From: Triangularia verruculosa
Lineage: Eukaryota; Ascomycota; Sordariomycetes; Sordariales; Podosporaceae
DNA: 64,000 nucleotides
Assembly (NCBI GenBank): GCA_033296885.1
Contig: MU863878.1
Coordinates: 248,001 to 312,000, forward strand
Reading direction: 5' to 3'
Under the pieces are notes generated by a model, which worked only from the letters and a program-made list of their open reading frames with translations, was not told the DNA's origin and ran no database searches. How positions within the stretch are numbered: the first letter of the stretch is position 1; every line of letters starts with the position of its first letter. Both the position numbers and the translations under genes were made by a program. Positions 1 through 12,000 of the stretch are shown here, in pieces.

Positions 1-1806
1 TGTGCCGTGAACGCCATCTAAAGCCATCACTTTCTGACGCAAATCCGCCTCTGCCGGCTGTGTCGAGTCTTTGGTTGTTCCCGTCATTTTTCCATCATCG
101 CGTTGCGCCACAAACCGACTGCCCTGCGGATGGGTCCAACAGATATCGATGCAACAGACCGGCAGGGGCTTGACACCCACGCCGTTCAGCCCGACCTCGG
201 GTCCGTCTCAATCTGAAAGCCCCACGTTCATGTCAGCGCTGGAAACTCGGCATCGCCAACCAACGACAATCACCACAGTCTCACTCAGCACCAAACTCTG
301 AAGACACCATGCCCGATCGAGATGCCAGGCCTCATGTTCAGCAGAACCACATGCAAATCCACGATCTTGTCCATCAAACCAAGGCTCAAACATACTGATG
401 TGAGGTCAAGCATTGACAAGCCTCATCAAGCTTTGAAGGATTGTCTCTCAAATGCTTGGCCGTAAGCGGGTCGAGGCTGCTCACTTTCAACACGTGTGCC
501 GTCAGGGAATTACACCCATGAAGTCGCACTCGCTTCGAGACGGCAATTGCTCGACAAGCATGCACGTTGGCTGAGGTAGCACGGGGAGGTTTCATATACA
601 CTAGCCGCATCAAGGAAGGACCAGCGATGAACACCTCTTGAACCCCTCTCAGTTGGGGTGGCTTGACGCCCTACTGCCGATCTTTCCCCTCCCCCGCAAT
701 CCGTTCCTCACGGTCCTGGAGCCCGAGATGTGAGGTTTTCTGGGTGCACCCGTCGGCCAGGCAGCGTCGCCGTAGCTCAAGCGAGCTGAGTTGTATCGTC
801 AAGCACTGATTCCAGGTCCACAAACGGCTCTTCACGCCGGCTTACCACTAACTTCTCATCTCTGCTCATTTCTGGTCAATATGAAGGCTGTTGTGCGAGG
901 GCCTGTCAGATGCAGGTGTTCCCAAGCCGCTGTAACCCCCGACTTCCCCTCGCATGTGGTGCTCTGCACTTCTGGCTTCCCATTCGCTGACCGGCCACGA
1001 CGCCATCTCCAAACGCAGAGCTCCCCTGCGTGGCCACCTGATTTTTCGGTATTTCTCTCACACCCTTCTGTGGGGTTGAGATCCGAGCTCACACACCAGG
1101 CTGGGTCAGCTGCAGCAGCAGAATATGACGGCTCAGAGGCAAACATGTTGGATGTGGAAGGAGGGTATCGTTCGAGAAGTCTCGAACATCAACCAGACAC
1201 AAAGCCCTTGTTCCTTTTTTTCTTTTTTACACAGCCCAAGCAACTATTGACATGTGTCTTGAGCTCATGAATATCGAGGAATCCATGTCTCATGTGGCCA
1301 AGGCGGCCCATGCAAAGAAAACAAGGTTTTGACGGGAGGCCACTTCGGGACCAGGGTTTCTGGGTCAATCCAAACTGCCCAGGGTGCCAGCCCGATCGAT
1401 GATTAGCCGGCAGAAGGTATCCACTGTATCCAGAGGACCCTCCCGACGTCACGCAAGACACCCCCTGGATATCCTTAACAAGGCCGTGGCCGGCGGCACA
1501 GAGTCTTCTTTTTTCTCTCTTTCTATTAGTAGGCCCCTCACACCCAACCGTGACGAATCCGGTCCCTTTGTCGACCTTCTTCAACGCTCAACAGCTACAA
1601 AAGGAAGTTGACCTTCCCAACCACGGCCACAGTGGACCACAGTTGACGGCACCGGCACCACTTACGACGTCACGACTCCAGAAGTGTAGCTTTCAGCTAT
1701 CATATATTACCATCTTTCCACCGCAACACACGCAGTCGCAACAGACACCGGGTACAGCAACAAAAGCACTGTCGATTAAAGACCGTCAGACCCAGCAGAC
1801 ACCACC
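1..1806. other. Left-edge non-coding stretch and upstream region of the first gene
   Basis: I see no convincing coding region here: the open frames are short, lack splice-compatible partners and resemble no family. Pyrimidine-rich runs near 1208-1230 and 1505-1530 and a CA-rich leader just before 1807 fit a fungal promoter and 5' UTR for the gene starting at 1807. The end of a gene outside the window cannot be excluded in the first few hundred bases. Confidence 0.5.
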
Positions 1807-3033
1807 ATGACCCGCCAAAACCCACCACCGCAACTGAAAAAGAAGGCCAGTTTTCGGGACCGCTTCAAATCATGGCAGAAGCCTGCACCTTCTTCCTTGG
1901 AGGCTATTGAGGAGCCGAAGGCCAAATTTGTTTACGAGCCCAAGCATGCCGCTTCGGACTTTTCCCGTATGCCGGTAACGCCAGTGGGCAGTCAAAGACA
2001 TCACATCTTTGATCCCAGACGAACGGGTCCCCTGCAAAGTTTGCCAGATGGAACCTCAGGAACCCATGCTCGTGTTGGAAGCCAATCAAAAGGGAGGAGA
2101 ACAGATGAGGCCGTAAAGCCGGCACCTCAGCTCGCCATGCAGCATGAGCTGGCCAGAAGGGACTCCAAGTCCAAACGATATTCTTACACTCTGGTCGAAG
2201 ACCCCTTGCGGGTTTCACAGGCCGCAGCTGTCCATCAAGTTCCCATCAGCACGAGGCCCATCACGTGGAATCAAGCGCCGATAGAGGCGAGACGAGCAAG
2301 CTACACCCCAACAAGACATCACTCCCACACCCAGCATAACCGGCAGCCACGAGCATCGCCGTCAACAGATTTTGAGATCTTTCTCGCACAAGCTGAGGCC
2401 GAAGAACGCGCGCATAGCGAGGCCATTTTGCGACAAATTTCTCAGCGCGCCGCAGCAGCTCAGGCGGCCTATCCCCATCGGCCTACCGTTCACCCCAATC
2501 CCCACACTCAATATGCCAGCGCGGTATCGGATGTAAGCGCCGCCACCACAGCCGTCGGAGGAAGGACCTCGGCCAGTGGGAGCAAAAATGGCAGTCGGAG
2601 AAGTAGGGACGCCGCGTCAACCAACACGGGAAATCGGTCGCAATCATCACACACCCGGCCTTACCCTAGGCAAGTACCGCAGCAGCAACCTCAGCAACAA
2701 CAACAGAAACGGGCGCACGCAAAACGACACTCGAGAAATGCTAGTTGGGCCACCGGTGCGAGTGAAGAGTTGACAAAGCTTGGTGCATTTGCTTCCGAAG
2801 CAGCGCCTCCTGTGCAACCTCTTCATGTGCTCAACGTGGACGAGAATTTCCAACCTCCCCATCAACACAATGATCAGTCACCCAAGGCATTGAGACGACA
2901 GTCGAGCATAGCACAGAAGATAGCTGAGTACATCCGTCCTTCTAGGCAGGTCGACGGCGGTGTTGGGTATCAACGGAGCGGGTCGAAGAGAAACAGTCAG
3001 GCCATACCCAGAGTTGAGACGTTGGCCGAGTAA
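1807..3033 (+). CDS. Disordered basic protein, function unknown
   Basis: Single uninterrupted frame of 408 residues; the ATG sits in a good context (caccATGa). The product is rich in Ser, Arg, Gln, His and Pro, with a basic start (KKKASFRDRFKSWQKP), a Gln-rich stretch at roughly residues 292-303 (QQQPQQQQQ) and many RRxS/KRxS-like sites that could be phosphorylated. A short helical-looking segment rich in Ala and Glu lies near residues 195-225 (FLAQAEAEERAHSEAIL). No enzyme motif, signal peptide or membrane segment is visible. It looks like a low-complexity regulatory or scaffold protein of the kind common in ascomycetes. I do not recognise the family. That it is a gene is fairly secure, because a frame this long is unlikely by chance and codon use is even. 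Confidence 0.75.
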   Translation: MTRQNPPPQLKKKASFRDRFKSWQKPAPSSLEAIEEPKAKFVYEPKHAASDFSRMPVTPVGSQRHHIFDPRRTGPLQSLPDGTSGTHARVGSQSKGRRTDEAVKPAPQLAMQHELARRDSKSKRYSYTLVEDPLRVSQAAAVHQVPISTRPITWNQAPIEARRASYTPTRHHSHTQHNRQPRASPSTDFEIFLAQAEAEERAHSEAILRQISQRAAAAQAAYPHRPTVHPNPHTQYASAVSDVSAATTAVGGRTSASGSKNGSRRSRDAASTNTGNRSQSSHTRPYPRQVPQQQPQQQQQKRAHAKRHSRNASWATGASEELTKLGAFASEAAPPVQPLHVLNVDENFQPPHQHNDQSPKALRRQSSIAQKIAEYIRPSRQVDGGVGYQRSGSKRNSQAIPRVETLAE

Positions 3034-3850
3034 ACTGTTGGTGCTGATGAAGCAATGAAGAATGATATTATGACTAGATGCTTCTGATGCCCTTTTTCAC
3101 AGTATATCTCGTTTTTTTTTGAAAAATGGTCCTTTGTCTTTTTTCTGGAATTTGGATACCTCGGCAAGCAGGAAGGATAAAGGCGGGATGGATGAGAAAT
3201 ACCAGGTTGGATATCAAATTTGGGACATGCATTCAAAAAAGGATGCGTAAGAGTGGGATCAATACAAGTCACGGTGCTAGCTGGGCTAGAGAAGGGAAGT
3301 AAGAATGGTATGGTAGATCCAGCATTAACATATCTAATTAGATGATTTCACTTTTACAAGACGAGCTGCGTCTGACCCCGATGCACTGACAATCATGCCT
3401 GACAGCTAAAACCTGGGAAAAGTGCATACAGACTACCAGGTAACCTCAGTCGTCGATAAGGGCAGGTGTTACCCCTCGCACTAACCCCCCAAGCGGCTCT
3501 GCAATAAGCAACGACGGTCCCTTGTGTCGTCTCTCCCCTCACCAACCCCACACCAAGCACGCCAGAAGAAGATTCCGTCCTCCAAATATACAACCATGCC
3601 GCCGAGCGGGGAAGCCTGGAATAGGGGGACGCGTCGTGTCGGAGGGTAGGAATATGCCGGCAGATGCGGAGTAATCCCCATATTCGAGCATACAGAAGCG
3701 AGGATCATCGCGGGGTATGTTACCCATCAACGGAAATTCTGTGCCGCTCGCAGCAAGTCTCAAAGGTGTATTTTAACTGCCACATATCTCGCCAGCTTTA
3801 AAGGAGTAGATACCAGGTAGCTCCTCAACTGTGTAACAGCATAAACCACA
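3034..3850. other. Intergenic region, no gene seen
   Basis: About 800 bp between two plus-strand genes. It carries T-rich sequence right after the stop at 3033 (probable 3' end), and short overlapping minus-strand frames that are not supported by composition or family. The last 100 bp, CA-rich up to 3850, probably hold the promoter and leader of the oxidase gene. Confidence 0.5.
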
Positions 3851-5894
3851 ATGACAGACTCATTCAAACCCGAAGCCACCTCCACAATTCCCACCCTCGA
3901 CGAAGCCCACTCCGGCATCCCAACATACCTCCTCGAAAAGGCAACCAGAGCCAAGAACGCTGTTTTCGAGGGCAGGACGAAGCCAGTCAACCAGCGTAAT
4001 CGCGAGGTGCCAGTGGTGCCGCAGGGGATCTCCCGCGATGATTTCCTGAAAGCGTTAGAGGAACTCAAAGGGGAGCTTGGGGGTGAGAATGTGGAGGTTA
4101 ATGATCAACCGTTGAGGGATGGGTGGTATATGGAGCACCCTAATACGCACGACATGATGACGATTTTGGATGAAGAGGAGTTTGTGGCTGGGGCGGTGGT
4201 GTTTCCTGGTAGCACCGAGGAGGTGGTCAAGATTGTCAAGTGGGCTAATAGGTGGTTGATTCCTGTTTTTCCGATTTCTATGGGAAGGAACTGTAAGTTT
4301 TTCTTGTGTTGAACCCCTGAGTGTGGCATGGCTGACGGAAGCAGTGGGCTACGGCGGAGCGGCACCGAGAGTTCGGGGTTCGGTCACCATCGATCTTGGG
4401 AAACGTATGAATAAAATATTGGATATTAACCCGCAGGATTACACTTGTCTTGTTGAGCCGGGGGTGTCGTTTTACGGGTTGTATGACGAGCTGGGCAAGA
4501 GAGGACTGAGGGATCACATGTGGGTTGATACGCCTGACTTGGGAGGGGGTTCAATCATTGGAAACACAGTGGACAGGGGTGTAGGGTATACCCCTTATGG
4601 TGACCACTGGGCTTGTCATTCTGGCTTGGAGGTGGTGCTGCCGACTGGGGAGGTGATTAGGACCGGGATGGGGGCGCTGACACAAGGAGGGGAGAATACT
4701 TGGGGGGTGTTTCCTTATGGATTCGGGCCTTATTCTGAGTGAGTACGCTGTGGTGGTTCGGAGAAGGCGCAAAGCTAACGGGAGGCAGTGGCATTTTCTC
4801 GCAGAGCAACTTTGGGATTGTGACGAAGATGGGGATGACGTTGATGCCGAATCCGGGTGGACATGAGAGTTTTGTGAGTGCAGAGGTGATGGGAGGGCCA
4901 GGAAGGATGATGCTGACCAGCATACAGATGTACACCTTCCCCAACGAAGAGGATCTTGGTCCTTTGGTACCTACGCCACCTCTTTGAAGAACACCGAACC
5001 ATGAGCTGACCACTTGGCTTGTAGATGGAAATCATCCGCCCCCTCCGCATCTCCACCATCCTCGAAAATGTCGCCCAGCTCCGCCACGTCACCCAAGCCA
5101 TCGCCGCCTCCGGCCTCCCCAAATCAAAGTTCTACTCCGGCACCGGCACCATCCCGGCCGACATCATCCACCAAGCGGCCGCCCAAACCCCCGTGGGAGA
5201 CCACACATGGGCCTACTACGGCATGTGCTACGGCCATCCCCACATCCGCGCCTACAAGCTCGCCATCATCGACGCCGAGTTCAACAAAATCCCCGGCTGC
5301 CGAAAAATCAACCCATCCACCATCCCCGAAGACGAGTACTTTTGGTCCCGCGACCGCATCGCCTCTGGTACCCCTGACATCCACGAACTGCGCTGGGTAA
5401 ACTGGGCTCCCAACGGCGCACACATCGCCTTCTCCCCCGTCTCCCCCATCCGCGGCCCCGACGCGACAAAACTCTTCCAACTAGGCAAGAGAATCCATGA
5501 GCAATATGGCATCGACTTTATGCCTGCGTTTTGCGTTGGACTGAGGGAGATGCATCTGATAGTGGAGATCGTCTTTGACCGTGATGATCCAGAGGAAAAA
5601 AAGAGAGCGTTGGGTTGTCTGAGGGATATGGTTGATGAAGCGGCGAAGAAAGGGTACGGGGAGTACAGGACGCACTTGGTGCTGATGGATCAGGTTGCTG
5701 GGACGTATGCGTGGAATGATGGGGCGCTGGGGAAGTTTAATGAGAGGTTGAAAGATGCGTTGGATCCGAATGGGATTTTGGCGCCGGGGAGATGTGGGAT
5801 TTGGGGGAAGAGGTATAGAGGAAGGGGATGGGAGATGGGGAGGGGGAGTAATGGGAGGAGTGAGGGGGAGGGCGTTGGTGAGAGGGTTGTTTGA
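3851..5894 (+). CDS. vaoA: Vanillyl-alcohol oxidase-type FAD-linked oxidase
   Basis: Five exons: 3851-4292, 4345-4738, 4789-4873, 4928-4966 and 5025-5894; introns of 50-58 bp, all GT-AG; splice phases close to 609 residues. Exon 4 is only 39 nt, and it is needed to join FPNEEDLGPL to MEIIRPLR as in the family. The N-terminal half is the FAD-binding PCMH-type domain (GRNLGYGGAAPRVRG, then GVGYTPYGDHW, which carries the Asp used in substrate activation in vanillyl-alcohol oxidase). The C-terminal half has the REMH motif, where this family attaches FAD covalently through His, and YRTHL with the Tyr-Arg pair that binds the phenolate. Family members oxidise 4-substituted phenols such as vanillyl alcohol or eugenol with oxygen, giving hydrogen peroxide. 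The usual length is about 560 residues; the extra residues are a Gly/Arg/Glu-rich tail after GIWGKRY. The exact substrate is not known. Confidence 0.9.
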
Positions 5895-6611
5895 GCATCT
5901 CTGACATTCGATTTTGACCATCTCCGACATGCGATCGGTCAGAGGTTCACTGCTTGGTTATCAAGGCAGGTAGCATTCGACATGTTGCCTTGTTACCTAG
6001 GTACAGACGTACACTCCCACACATGAACCGGGCAGTTTCTCAGAGCTGCGATGAATGACCCGTCCCATAATTAACAAGATCTGTTTTCTCCCTCCACGCG
6101 TCCGACATTACCATCCCGCTAGATACCGCCATTTGCCCGACCCCCCGGCGACAAGACGACGACAGACTACCCTGGGAGTGGCTTATGTTGTGAATTTGCG
6201 TCTTTTCATTCCAGCGCTAGACAGTGCAGGGGTACGGAAGACAGTGCGCGGAAGACAGTGCAGGGGTACGGAAGACAGTGCAGGGGTACGGAAGACAGTG
6301 CAGGGGTACGGAAGACAGTGCAGGGCTTTGAAGATACCTGATCGTGGTGATCTACTAATGGATATCCCTTTCCAGGTTAGCGGGGTTAGCGCGCCGTTTC
6401 CAGAGCTACACAGTATTCGTACAGTACTGGCTTCGGGTGACAACACCGGGATTGAATATATACCTAGGTATTCCGCAATCGCCTCTTGACCAGCACAGCA
6501 GCAATCCCAATCTTCGTTGCATTTTTGCTTACCTATCACGGCCACGACAGCAGTTGATGAACTCTAATTATTCTCTTTAATCACAATACAGGTCTCCGAG
6601 ACGGAATTGAC
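5895..6611. promoter_or_regulatory. Spacer and upstream region of the first caspase-like gene
   Basis: This 717-bp spacer has no supported gene. It holds two exact copies of the palindrome TACCTAGGTA (5994-6003 and 6461-6470) and a 20-bp minisatellite (6221-6325). The second palindrome lies about 140 bp upstream of the start codon at 6612. Confidence 0.45.
6221..6325. repeat. Minisatellite, 20-bp unit
   Basis: Tandem copies of ACAGTGCAGGGGTACGGAAG at 6221-6240, 6255-6274, 6275-6294 and 6295-6314, a shortened 14-bp unit at 6241-6254 and a partial unit at 6315-6325. The full units are identical, so the array is young or homogenised. It sits in the upstream region of the caspase-like gene at 6612. 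Confidence 0.95.
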
Positions 6612-7397
6612 ATGTCGAACAGAAGCCACACAAAGGTGTCGGTCCTGACCCTCCGGTGGGCAGATGGGAGCCCTGGCTTCCAGGCAGAGTGTGAAGCCCT
6701 CGGTCGTATGTTTACTGACCTGTTTCACTATGATGTTTCACACTTCGCTATTCCGAGCTTGAGCAGCGAATCTCTTTTGTTGAGTAGGATTGCAAAGCAT
6801 CTCATCAATGCCAGAGTCCAACCAAATCCACCCCTGGTTATCATCCATTATGGTGGCCATGCGGGTGCGAACAACTCGAAAACCAATGGGAAAGCAGAAG
6901 GCCTGGAATGGGCGGCGTAAGTCTGCCTTGACAAATCCATGCGAGTGTGACGCTGACCAGAATGTCTTACGTTGCACAGGCAGGAGTCAGGAGGACCGAC
7001 CGTCGATTGGTCACTGATTCAGAACGAACTGGCCGCTTTCGCCCCACGCATCACTATACTGCTCCTGCTGGACTGCTGCCATGCAGCACAGCCCAGCAAA
7101 GGAATGGCTGCGCGTGAACTCAAGTTCCACATCCTAGCGGCGTCAGGGAGAAGAGAGAAGACACTTTCGCCGGGAAAAGGGTCGTTCACTGCCGCTCTAA
7201 TCCAAGAAATTACAGCTTTGCTCGCGGAAAAGGGTGTTGTCGACATCAGTACACTGCATTACCGGCTGCTTCATGAAGGCATCCTTTTCGGCACTCCTGT
7301 ATACTCTTGCCCTGGTGGCCCCATGCGTTTGGAACCGAAATCTGTCACCTTGATCACCAAACTCAGGATACGTCGCGTCGCATGGCTCTGCTTCTAG
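6612..7397 (+). CDS. Caspase-like (peptidase C14) domain protein, short
   Basis: Two exons, 6612-6916 and 6980-7397 (intron 63 bp), giving 240 residues. The predicted catalytic dyad is visible: His83 in IIHYGGHAG and Cys135 in LLLLDCCHAA, the arrangement of metacaspase/caspase-like p20 domains. It aligns end to end with the N-terminal part of the product of the gene at 12712, with shared blocks LFHYDV / LFHFDV, HYGGH, SGGPTV(D/E)WSLIQ and LLDCC, and an intron at the same place and phase. Similarity stops after the shared RLEP motif; the next 22 residues are unrelated and the frame ends at 7397. The gene is therefore either a stand-alone protease domain or a copy that lost its C-terminal kinase-like half (see the scrap at 7382). 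The substrate is unknown. Confidence 0.75.
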
Positions 7398-7486
7398 GTC
7401 GTCCATCTCTTTTGGGCTGTATTATTGTGGAAATGGGTACGGCACTCGATACTAGTGTGATGATTGGGATGCTCTGGGGATGTTGA
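7382..7486 (+). pseudogene. Possible kinase C-lobe scrap after the caspase-like gene
   Basis: In another frame, starting just inside the end of the preceding gene, the DNA reads RPSLLGCIIVEMGT before a stop at 7484. This resembles the helix-F region of kinase-like domains and the equivalent stretch of the gene at 12712 (YSLGVVLLEIGLW). I read it as a possible leftover of a kinase-like half removed by an internal deletion. The match is only about 14 residues, so chance is possible. Confidence 0.3.
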
Positions 7487-9055
7487 TGTTGATGGGGTAA
7501 AAATGTGATGGTTGGACGGGAGAGAGGTACTCCGTGCTTGTGGCGGTGTTCATGGCGCAGCACGCGCTAGCCGAGTGTGTGCAGTTGTTCATAATGCGGA
7601 TTTTAGCGTGACTTCCAACATGATTTTCAAACATGCGTGTCAAGAAGCGCGGAAAAGTTTCCAGCAGTGTGCAATTGTTGAGCTTTTCCTGTGTTTTCTG
7701 TGGTGCGAGGCAGCCACTAGCTAACTCCAAAAAGCTTATTTCAGCCCGGTTCAGTCATCAAACGGTTGTGTGCTTGTGAGGGTATCCTCAATCAATAATC
7801 GCAGTCAAAAGGGGGTTCAAAAAGAAGGGGGTCCAAACAAACATATCGAAATGACAGAGAAGGCCTGTTTTTAAGGATGTCCATCAACCCCACTCCCTCC
7901 CAAAAGATCCACCTCCCAAATCCGGCTCCACAGCAGCGGGGAGCTCGGGTAGCTGGGCATGAAGCTGGAGTCTGCAGGCCTAACGGATATCGAGCCTAGA
8001 AACCTGCTTTCTTCTCTCGAGTCAAATCAACAGTTCAGTGCATGCGTCGCTAAAACTACGCAGGTCGCAATTTCAACAATCCCATGCCTACATTGTACAT
8101 AATTACCGCATAAAATACCCAGGGCACTGAGCCGAGATGAGTTAGCGGGAGGTCCGGCTCGGCTTGTCTCACGCAGTAATTATCACGTCCAGTCTCAGTG
8201 GGACGAGCCGGAGGTGGTTTTTTCCGTTCCGGTCGCGGGCCTGGGCGCCAGGTATCAGAGCACCGGATATCGGGATCGTGGACACAGGAATCCCTGACCT
8301 CCTATCACGGCATGTAACTACTTTCTCACTAAGTCAGTAAGACGAGACAAGAGGCCGGCCTAGCTTAGCCTAGTCCAAAATAGCTTCATCTCGGCTCGGC
8401 TCGCTCACTCATTGGGGTCACGCCGTGAGATAAGACGCGACTCGGCTTACTACCCACGATATCTCAACATTTAGGATTCATTGCTACACATTCCGAGTCC
8501 ACGCAGCAGACTGGAGGTTTCTTGGAAGTCAGAAATACTCTATTCAGTGAACATTGCCATCTGAGTGCATGGCCTCACGTTTTGTATGCAGCTAGTTTGT
8601 GACTCCAAGAGAAAGAGTGAAGGGTGCTTTTATTGACTCAGATTGTCGGAAGTTCAGGTATATATGGCCGATTTTACTTGGACTCAAGATCGGAGGCCAC
8701 CTGATCCCCTATGTGCCCACTCTGTCAAAACTTGGTGGTAAATTGCGCTGGGTATCGTCACCCTTTCCCGAAGGGGTTTATCTCTCTTTGGGAGCGTTAC
8801 TTTAGTTGGCTATTAACTAAGGTTTCCATCAAGCGGAGAAACCAGCTGGCGTGGTAGGGTAAGGTAACCTAAAGTAATTAGGTAGTCATGATTCGGGATC
8901 AGTGATCTCATAGGCCTATGATGCCAGGACGAGATTAGCTGGGTCAAATATATCACTGACACGCTACAATATCCCATCGCCCGGCGAGAAATGACAATAT
9001 CTAGGCTGAATTCCAATCTGCCTCACAGCGTTTCGCATATAGAAAAGCAGGTTGT
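7487..9055. other. Gene-free spacer with a 12-bp inverted repeat
   Basis: No supported gene in about 1.57 kb. A perfect 12-bp inverted repeat (GAGCCGAGATGA at 8129-8140, its complement at 8386-8397) encloses about 245 bp of sequence rich in CGGCTCGG-like words. This could be a small decayed mobile element, but no target-site duplication is evident. The rest looks like ordinary degenerate spacer. Confidence 0.4.
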
Positions 9056-12000
9056 TTATCTACATGGTATGTCTTCCTCACGCAGAACAGTCTCGCAGGA
9101 CTCCGCTTTGACTCCACCAGCTTGCTTGAGAATGTCGGTTACCTCGTCACGGAACTGCTGATATTCGTTGTATCGGTCCAAGCTGATGATATTGTCTTTG
9201 GCAAGTTTGGAAGCCCGACGGTTCGTCTCTTCTATCACGTCCAACGCGTGATCTTCCCACCTTACCGTTAAAAATTTGCGGCCTCGTACTCTTCGTGTTT
9301 CCTTGACCAGCGGCTGATTCACATCAGCACCGCATTCGATCGCCACGGCCACAGACTGAGGTAAGACAGCTTGGACTAAGCTGTGAAGGATCGTTTTACC
9401 TGAGAACATACTACTGGCGCGCATAACACGTCTCCTTTTCGCTGAATCGGGGCAGTTGAGAACGTGCTTGGTCAAGAGCTGAGATATTGTGGCATCGGTC
9501 TTGGCATGATCCCCCTCAGTGCTTGAGTTACCAGGATGTGAAGGCACCAGGTGGCTGAAGAAGCTCAATCCTGCCGCCAGGCCTGCTTGATCTTGGCTTC
9601 GGTCTACTTCTTCGATATCTGCTCCATGAGAGAGAAGCAGATCTATGGCCTCGAAACATCGAACTTTGGCCGCGTTCAAAAGTCCAGTGTTTCCTAGCTT
9701 GTTCTTATGTGTTGCCAGAGCTCCATGCGAGATCAACAGGCGGGCAATCTCGATACATTGCCCCTCTTTGAAGTCACCTGTTTGCGTATTTCGTTGGCTG
9801 AGGTAATGCAACGCCGTGTTCCCTTTCTCATTCTCAATCATCGGGTTAGCCCCCGCTTTGAGGAAAGCAGCGACAGTTTCAGTTGCTGCATCCATCACAG
9901 CAAGCATCAGCGGTGTGACAGATGCATAGCAGCCGTTTCTATTAGACATGGCAACGTGTTTGGCACAGAGCTCTCCGAGGTAACATTGAGCCGTTGACAG
10001 TCTGTCAAGACCACCACCCAGAGCTTTGATGGCGGTGATGGTACGCTCGACCCGATCTTGTATGCTCGTTTGACTGCCCAAGAATGGACGGAATCCGAAA
10101 CGGTTTTCCGTCAAGGTGCGACGGACTGGTGAAGATGTCAGCCGGTGTAACGCTATGAATCCTTCTTCATCTGAATTGTTAACATCAACATGTCGCCTTG
10201 ACTTCTTCAGATACTCAAACAGGAATGGGTCGTAGTCCATTGTCGCGTAGTCCAGTGCCGACAGCCCTTGTGGTTTGGAGCGCGGTGTAGAGTAAGCCTC
10301 AAGATGAGCGCCACCATAGACGTCCATATCTCTCACCCGCATGTCAAATAGATAGGGGTAAGACCCGTCCCGCACCATCAGATCAGCTCCAAGATCCACA
10401 AGCGTAGCGATCATCTGGTGACTGGCCAACACAACAGCCCAGTGAAGCGGACTACCCGCCGGTAGAACAAATGGATAATGGTAAAACGGAATAGGCTGGA
10501 GGGCTAACGAGTTGATATCCGCCCCTCTGGCAATCAAACCCTCCGCCACGGCACGTTGTTCAGAGCCTACAAATGAAAAAAGCCAGTGCAGACAGGAAAT
10601 TTGCAACGAGGTGCAAATCACTGAGGCATCGGCCCCGTGATCCAGCATTTCTGAGACGATTTCCCAGGATCCGCGTGCGCATGCTAGGTACAGGGGCGTC
10701 TCCCCACCAGCCGCTCGTGCTTCCAAATCAGCGTTTGGGGTTAGCTGCAAGTATTCTCTAAGCCGCAGCAGAGTTCCATGAGCACACAACATGTGCAGTG
10801 GGTTCGAGGGAAAGTTGAATAGATAGGTCAGGTTGTAACCTCCAACGTGTCGGAAAGTAACCAGTGCTGATGACAGCTCGTCTGAATCTAGGTCCGCCAG
10901 TCTCAGCCGTGCACCCGTAGACCCAGTCACAACGCCCTGGTGTAGCCACCTTTTGATGAAGCTTTGAACGTCTATTGGTAGATCTTGTCCGTAATACTCA
11001 AGGACAGCTGGAACAACCGCCATGGCTGCAGGGTATCCCTGGCGGGCGGAAGCCAAAAGGAGTTGCACTGGGGATGAAACTTGTGGTATCGTAAATCGAT
11101 CTGTGGTTCCATCGAGAAAAAGCCCAAACAGAATATCAGGACGGGAGTTTTCTGGATCTATCATCAGCTGCCGAGCCAGATCAGGCGCGGAATCTGCTGA
11201 TAGGGTTGAGATCTCAAATGGCCATTTCCATTTACGATGTAACAATGAGGGTATTTTGAAGGTTGAAGGAAATTCGATCCCGTCAGCAGGTCTATCCGTG
11301 ATGTCAGTATTTCTTTGTGCAGTGTAGAATACAGTGATGTGCGCATTGACCTTATGAATCGCTTGAAGCGCGTTTCCCTGCCTCTGCCCAACCAGCCGAA
11401 ATCAAAAAGAGGCCCAACACGTTCTGGACGGCCTGAGGGGTGTACACTGAGTAGTACCTGTAATAAAGGCTTGACGATGCACCCAAGTGCTCGGCGGCTT
11501 GATATATAGCGTGACTGAGCGATCCCTTCTTCAATCCAACTCTCTTGAGTGGTCGTGGAAGGACAAAGTGGTGGCTTTCCCTGCCTGCACCCAATCATTG
11601 TGTGCCAGATGACAAGTCCAAATGAATAATTGTCGGCCTTGTATAATTCTCCAGCTGTTAGCCGTCGACCCTGTTCCACCTCCGGGGCTTGCCAGCCAGG
11701 TGTTCCGGCTAGCCTAGTCCCAAGATCTCCGCCTTGAAGCTCCTCCGCAGAAAGACCAAAGTCAGCCAATGCAGCCACGAGTCTTGTGGAGCGGGAGAAT
11801 ATAAGAATGTTGGATGGCTTCAGATCACCGTGGACAAGCTTGCACCCGTGGATTGCATCCAATCCGGACGCAATGTCATAACAAAGCAAGTACCTTTGCC
11901 ACGTCGGTAGATCGTTATGCTGTGAAATGGCTTGCTCTAGGTCCTTACTCGCCAGCTCCATGACGAGCCCGATTGGGAAATGAATTGTATGAATCATACA

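Noticed and set aside
11352..11400. Frame change inside the ankyrin-kinase gene as sign of a pseudogene
   Set aside because: A 59-bp intron at 11292-11350 with a good branch site restores the frame, so no defect is needed.
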